From NCBI GenBank assembly GCA_041574955.1, contig JBFGNS010000176.1:1-8227 (forward strand): a DNA stretch of 8,227 nucleotides, written 5' to 3'. Source of the DNA: CALZJC01 sp041574955. Lineage in GTDB: Bacteria > Acidobacteriota > Thermoanaerobaculia > Multivoradales > JAHEKO01. Each line of letters begins with the position of its first letter. Position 1 is the stretch's first letter. Of the stretch, positions 5,027-8,227 are shown one piece after another. The notes beneath the pieces were generated by a model, which was not told the DNA's origin, made no database searches, and saw nothing but the letters and a program-made list of their open reading frames with translations. The translations under genes were made by a program, and so were the position numbers.

Positions 5027-7219
5027 TCAGGCCTTGATCTCGCTGCCGGCCCGGAGCGCGGCGAGCAGGCTGTCGCGCTTCGGGGTCGTCGCCGCGGTCG
5101 AGGTGATCTCGGCCAGCTCCCCGGCGAACGGCCACTCGTTCGCGGCCGGCTCGTCCCACAGCTCGCCGAGCCCGGAGAGGTCGCGCTCGAACGCCTTGGC
5201 GCCCATCTGGTAGCCGCACGCCATCAGGCAGCGGGACTCCTCGAGCGAGAAGGCGTCGAGGTCGGTGCGCAGGTTGCCGAGCGCCGCCTGGAACTCCTTG
5301 CGGACGCCCGAGGGGGAGAGCGGCGAGCGCCGCAGCTCGTACGCCTCCTGCGAGAAGGTGAGCCGGATCGTATCGGCGTCCAGGCCGGCCTTCATGTGCA
5401 GGAACATGAAACCGCGCAGCAGGCCGCTCCTGAGCCGCGCCGACAGATCGCTGTACCCGGCCTGGCGGACGCGCTCCATCAGGGTGTCCATCGAGCGTTT
5501 GGCGAACGCCGCCAGCCCGGCGTCCGCCGGCTGCCGCTCCAGCATGAGCTGGCCGGCGGCGTCGCTCACCAGCACCACGTTGCAGCTCTGCGCCAGCAGC
5601 GCCGCCGTGCCCTGGTTGTCGTAGACGCCGCCGTCGACCAGCAGCACTTCCAGGTTCTCGTAGGCCGCCTCGAGCGCGAGCGGCGCGAACACCCCGGGTA
5701 CGCAGGCCGAGGCGGCCACCGCGCGCGCCAGCCGTATCCGCCAGCCGGCCTCCGGCTCGTACCACGACCATTCGAGCCGCGGCACGCTGTCGGCCGCCGG
5801 GTGCACCGACCACGGCGACTCGCCCATCCAGCCGGGGGTGAACTGCCAGGCGTGGCCGGTGTTGACGGTGGTGGCGTTCAGCACCAGCACCGGCACCTTG
5901 TGGGCCCTCAGCCAGTTGTGCTTGCGCGGGTTGAAGCTGGCCGAGCCGGTGCGCTCGGCGTCGTGGTCCGCCGGCGTGAACAGCAGCTCGTGCAGGAAGA
6001 GCGGTCCGTCGCCGGGCATCAGCGGCCGGTAGAAGCTCCGCTCGAGGCTGTCGGCCGCCTGCTCCGGATCGAGCGCGCCCTTCTCGCCGCGCAGCAGCCG
6101 CCAGCCGATCTCGAGCTTGGAGCCCTGGATGGCGCCGCGCAGGTTGCCGGCCACCGCCGCCTCGAAGTGCTCGATCAACTCGCGCACCAGCTCGAGGTAG
6201 CCGTCGCGGTCGGGCGGCTCGTCGGCCAGCAGCCGTCGCCTCAGCGCCAGCCAGTAGCAGGCGCCGACGATGCTGCCGCCCGAGACGCAGGAGAGCACCT
6301 CGACGTGGCGTAGCACGTCCAGCTCGGCGAGCCGCGCCAGCACCCCGAGGTGGTAGAACGAGGCGCGGAAGCCGCCACCCGACAGCGCCAGCCCGACCTT
6401 GCCGACGAACGCCGAGCGCACCGCCGCCGAGGCACCGCCCAGCAGCGCCTCGAAGAACTTCCGCAGCTCGGGGTTGCGGTGCGGCTCGGCCTCGCGCAGG
6501 TGGGCGAGGGTGGAGAGCTGGCGGGCGGTGGTCTGGAGCTTCCACGGCTCCGGCCGGGCGTCGGTGGCGAGCGCCGCCGTGGCGTCTGCGTAGCGTCCCA
6601 GCCCGAGCAGTGCCTCGGCGCGGGTGGCGACGTTCCACCAGTTGTCGGGCAGCACCGGCAGCTCGTCGACGATCCGCTGGCGCAGCACGCGGGCGCGCTC
6701 GCGGCGCTCGTCGGGCCGGTCGCCGGCGTCGGCCAGCAGCTCCTCGAGAAAGGCGGCGTTGATCTGGGCGTAGGCGTCCTCGCCGAGCGGCGCCTTGGCG
6801 CCGCGCTCGTAACAGCTCGCCGCCAGCCGCAGGTCCTCGAGCTGGCCGAGATCCTCCCACCGCCGCTTGTAGATGCCGCCCGCGATGCCCAGCGTCTCGG
6901 CGTCGCCGTCCAACTCCTCGTCCTCGAGGTCGAACTCGTCGGCCAGGATCTCGAGCGCCCGATCGTGGCAGACCGCGGCGTTGATCTCGGGGTCCTTGCT
7001 GGTCAGCAGCGCCTCCTGCTGGCACAGCTTTTCGCGCACCTTGCGCTTGGCCGGCAGCTTGTCGAGCAGGCCCTCGCCGGCGCGCAGCCGCTCGAGCACC
7101 CGGCGCGCCAGCGACAGCTCGTCTTCGCGCTTGAGCTGCCGCCACAAGGCGTCGGCATCGGCAAAGGCGATCGACTCGCCGCGTAGGAAGGCCCGGGCTC
7201 GTTCGGTGGCTTCGCTCAT
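5027..7219 (-). CDS. Patatin-like phospholipase with N-terminal TRAFs-binding (ASK/MAP3K-type TPR) domain
   Basis: The 730-residue protein has no signal peptide or membrane segment and is predicted cytoplasmic. Residues 80-265 are helical and match the pattern I know for the TRAFs-binding/DUF4071 TPR domain of ASK-family kinases and bacterial homologs: E-T-L-G-I-A-G-G-I-Y-K-R-R-W (108-121), a Y-E-R-G helix, Y-A-Q-I-N-A-A-F-L (150-158) and W-W-N-V-A-T-R-A-E-A with L-G-R-Y (194-210). Residues 274-545 are a patatin fold: oxyanion loop S-G-G-G-F-R (280-285), nucleophile Ser316 in V-S-G-G-S-I-V-G (codon 6272-6274) and catalytic Asp529 in V-D-G-G (codon 5633-5635). Both dyad residues are present, so lipid acyl hydrolase activity is expected. 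Residues 546-730 are a C-terminal extension I cannot assign. The ATG at 7217-7219 follows GGAGG (7229-7233) by 9 nt. Longer in-frame starts run antisense through the next gene. The architecture suggests a regulated membrane-damaging effector, but no partner gene is seen here. Confidence 0.87.
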   Translation of the reverse strand: MSEATERARAFLRGESIAFADADALWRQLKREDELSLARRVLERLRAGEGLLDKLPAKRKVREKLCQQEALLTSKDPEINAAVCHDRALEILADEFDLEDEELDGDAETLGIAGGIYKRRWEDLGQLEDLRLAASCYERGAKAPLGEDAYAQINAAFLEELLADAGDRPDERRERARVLRQRIVDELPVLPDNWWNVATRAEALLGLGRYADATAALATDARPEPWKLQTTARQLSTLAHLREAEPHRNPELRKFFEALLGGASAAVRSAFVGKVGLALSGGGFRASFYHLGVLARLAELDVLRHVEVLSCVSGGSIVGACYWLALRRRLLADEPPDRDGYLELVRELIEHFEAAVAGNLRGAIQGSKLEIGWRLLRGEKGALDPEQAADSLERSFYRPLMPGDGPLFLHELLFTPADHDAERTGSASFNPRKHNWLRAHKVPVLVLNATTVNTGHAWQFTPGWMGESPWSVHPAADSVPRLEWSWYEPEAGWRIRLARAVAASACVPGVFAPLALEAAYENLEVLLVDGGVYDNQGTAALLAQSCNVVLVSDAAGQLMLERQPADAGLAAFAKRSMDTLMERVRQAGYSDLSARLRSGLLRGFMFLHMKAGLDADTIRLTFSQEAYELRRSPLSPSGVRKEFQAALGNLRTDLDAFSLEESRCLMACGYQMGAKAFERDLSGLGELWDEPAANEWPFAGELAEITSTAATTPKRDSLLAALRAGSEIKA

Positions 7220-7228
7220 GCCAAAAAA

Positions 7229-7233
7229 CCTCC
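7229..7233 (-). promoter_or_regulatory. Shine-Dalgarno that decides the patatin start
   Basis: On the minus strand GGAGG is followed by a T6 run and GGC, then the ATG at 7217-7219 (9-nt spacing). The frame is open far upstream, to 8152, but no comparable site supports a longer start, and the extension is antisense to the subtilase gene with arginine-rich shadow composition. Confidence 0.75.
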
Positions 7234-7338
7234 GCTGGAACCAGCCGCACCGGGGCGGCCTGAGTGCAGGAGAACTGTTGCGACGGACGGTACCACGGGC
7301 CGGCGCTCCGGCGGGTCGCCCGTCCGCGCGCGGGGCTG

Positions 7339-7344
7339 TAGAAT
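7339..7344 (+). promoter_or_regulatory. Candidate -10 box (TAGAAT) giving a nearly leaderless transcript
   Basis: TAGAAT ends 10 nt before the ATG at 7355. If it is the -10 element, transcription would start only a few bases before the start codon. This agrees with the absence of a Shine-Dalgarno there. No convincing -35 lies 16-18 nt upstream. The bases after the box (CCCGTTCCCGAT) nearly repeat those after the TAGAAT box on the minus strand at 2855-2860. Confidence 0.45.
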
Positions 7345-7354
7345 CCCGTTCCCG

Positions 7355-8227
7355 ATGCGCCGACCTGCCCCCGCAGCGCACGTCCGGTCCGCCGTCCGCC
7401 TCGCGGCGGCGGCGCTGGCGCTGTGGGCGGCCGGAGCCGCTACGCTCGGCGCCCAGGGGCCTTCGCCGGCGCGGCAGCTGCCGCCGCGGGCGCTCGAGCA
7501 GATCGCGCTGCTGACGGCCGACAAGGCGTCGTGGACCCCGGCCGAGCGCAAGCTCTCGTCGCAGCTGGTGCACGAGCTCAAGCGGCGGCGCGGCGACCCG
7601 CTGTTCGAGGCGCTGCCCAAGCTCCAGACCCGGGTCGAGGTGGACGAGGACGGCTCGCTGCTGGTCGACCTCAAAGCGGAGGTGACGCCCGGTCTCCTGG
7701 CCGAGATCGCGGCGCGCGGAGGCCAGGTGATCAACAGCCACCCGCGGTTCGAGGCGGTGCGCGCCCGTCTGCCGCTCGACCAGCTCGAACCGCTCGCCGC
7801 CTCGCCCGAGGTGCGCTCGATCCGGACGGCCGACCGCGCCGTGGTCTGGAAGGTCGACACCTCCGAGGGCGACGCCGCCCACGGCGCCGACACCGCGCGG
7901 CCGAGCTTCGGGGTCGACGGCGCCGGGGCGCCGATCGGCATCCTGTCCGACGGCGTCGGCTCGCTGGCGGCACGCCAGGCTTCCGGCGACGCGCCGACTC
8001 CGGTCACCATCCTGCCGGGCCAGGCGGGCAGCGGCGACGAGGGCACGGCGATGATCGAGATCGCCTTCGACCTGGCGCCGGGGGCGCCGCTGCTGTTCGC
8101 CACCGCCTTCGGCGGCCAGCCGCAGTTCGCCCAGAACATCCTCGACCTCCACGCCGCCGGCGCCCGGGTGATCGTCGACGACGTCTTCTACTTCCGCGAG
8201 CCGGTCTTCCAGGACGGCCCGATCGCC
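7355..8227 (+). CDS. Exported divergent subtilase (S8/S53-like), N-terminal part, cut by the window edge
   Basis: 291 codons are visible and the frame stays open to the last base. A signal peptide covers about 1-33 (R-R and R near the start, an Ala/Leu core, then T-L-G-A before Gln). Residues 40-100 are a charged helical region. Residues 103-165 resemble the prodomain of the S8 peptidase at 3202-4917. The catalytic domain starts near 185: G-I-L-S-D-G-V at 195-201 has Asp199 at the subtilisin Asp position. Where G-H-G-T-H-V would stand, the sequence reads G-D-E-G-T-A-M (227-233) followed by D-L-A-P-G-A, so Glu229 replaces His. V-I-V-D-D-V at 272-277 occupies the strand region before the oxyanion site. 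The Ser motif lies beyond the edge, so activity cannot be judged. The start follows a TAGAAT box by 10 nt with no Shine-Dalgarno. The signal peptide supports this ATG. Confidence 0.83.
   Translation, partial: MRRPAPAAHVRSAVRLAAAALALWAAGAATLGAQGPSPARQLPPRALEQIALLTADKASWTPAERKLSSQLVHELKRRRGDPLFEALPKLQTRVEVDEDGSLLVDLKAEVTPGLLAEIAARGGQVINSHPRFEAVRARLPLDQLEPLAASPEVRSIRTADRAVVWKVDTSEGDAAHGADTARPSFGVDGAGAPIGILSDGVGSLAARQASGDAPTPVTILPGQAGSGDEGTAMIEIAFDLAPGAPLLFATAFGGQPQFAQNILDLHAAGARVIVDDVFYFREPVFQDGPIA

Larger units (their letters stand above)
7220..7354. promoter_or_regulatory. Divergent 135-bp promoter region between the patatin and right-edge subtilase genes
   Basis: All upstream control of both genes must lie here or inside the neighbouring coding regions. 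On the plus side a TAGAAT box lies just before the subtilase start. On the minus side I see the patatin Shine-Dalgarno and only a weak TACCGT box (7287-7292), with no good -35. A short shared spacer of this kind could allow coordinated regulation, but no clear operator dyad is visible. Confidence 0.4.

Noticed and set aside
3729..5213. Plus-strand 494-codon frame overlapping the S8 peptidase in another frame
   Set aside because: Arg/Gly/Pro-rich out-of-frame shadow that runs over the stop of the real gene and antisense into the patatin gene.
4784..7186. Long plus-strand frames over the patatin gene (4784-6313 and 6350-7186)
   Set aside because: Antisense shadows of a gene with conserved patatin motifs. 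No recognisable domain or start signal.
7220..8152. N-terminal extension of the patatin gene upstream of 7219 (1041-codon version)
   Set aside because: It is antisense to the right-edge subtilase, has shadow composition, and the ATG at 7217-7219 has a good Shine-Dalgarno.
5027..8227. A complete multi-gene defence island around the patatin gene
   Set aside because: No cyclase, NTPase, reverse transcriptase, TIR, toxin-antitoxin or mobile-element gene is visible in the window. Only the domain architecture of the patatin protein hints at it.

Overview
The window is very GC-rich, with strong third-position G/C bias, so every real gene casts long antisense and frame-shifted shadow ORFs. Five protein genes are supported, one of them cut by the right edge. 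No rRNA, tRNA, transposase, integrase or CRISPR array was seen. Signal peptides, secreted subtilases with long prodomains, Shine-Dalgarno sites on some genes and an SLSKD-type intergenic repeat fit a high-GC Gram-negative-like bacterium, for example a member of the Acidobacteriota. That placement is a low-confidence impression from style, because no phylogenetic marker is present.

Layout, left to right. Positions 1-245 hold no convincing gene. The part next to the first gene looks like a dispersed intergenic repeat ending in a small hairpin. Positions 246-836 (minus) encode an integral-membrane methyltransferase of the isoprenylcysteine carboxyl methyltransferase / phospholipid methyltransferase type. 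It lies 15 bp downstream of 852-2762 (minus), an exported Ntn hydrolase of the gamma-glutamyltranspeptidase family, and the two probably form an operon. A 439-bp divergent region (2763-3201) carries a likely minus-strand promoter and AT-rich patches. Next comes 3202-4917 (plus), an exported subtilisin-family (S8) peptidase with an intact Asp/His/Ser triad and a C-terminal array of eight W-[SA]-D-G-x-x hexapeptides. Convergent to it, across two GC hairpins, lies 5027-7219 (minus). This is a cytoplasmic patatin-like phospholipase whose N-terminal half resembles the TRAFs-binding/TPR domain of ASK-type MAP3 kinases. A 135-bp divergent spacer separates it from 7355 to the window end (plus), the N-terminal 291 residues of an exported divergent subtilase. 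In that protein the usual catalytic His motif reads D-E-G-T-A-M, recalling the Glu of sedolisins.

How the genes fit together: the GGT-family hydrolase, the W-repeat S8 peptidase and the divergent subtilase are all predicted to be exported and to act on peptides or proteins, so the window looks like part of an accessory secreted-hydrolase region. The two subtilases share a similar prodomain. The patatin protein is the outlier: it is intracellular and has the architecture of a signalling or conflict effector. The most novel-looking items are the TRAFs-binding-like/patatin fusion, the W-[SA]-D-G repeat tail and the His-less subtilase.
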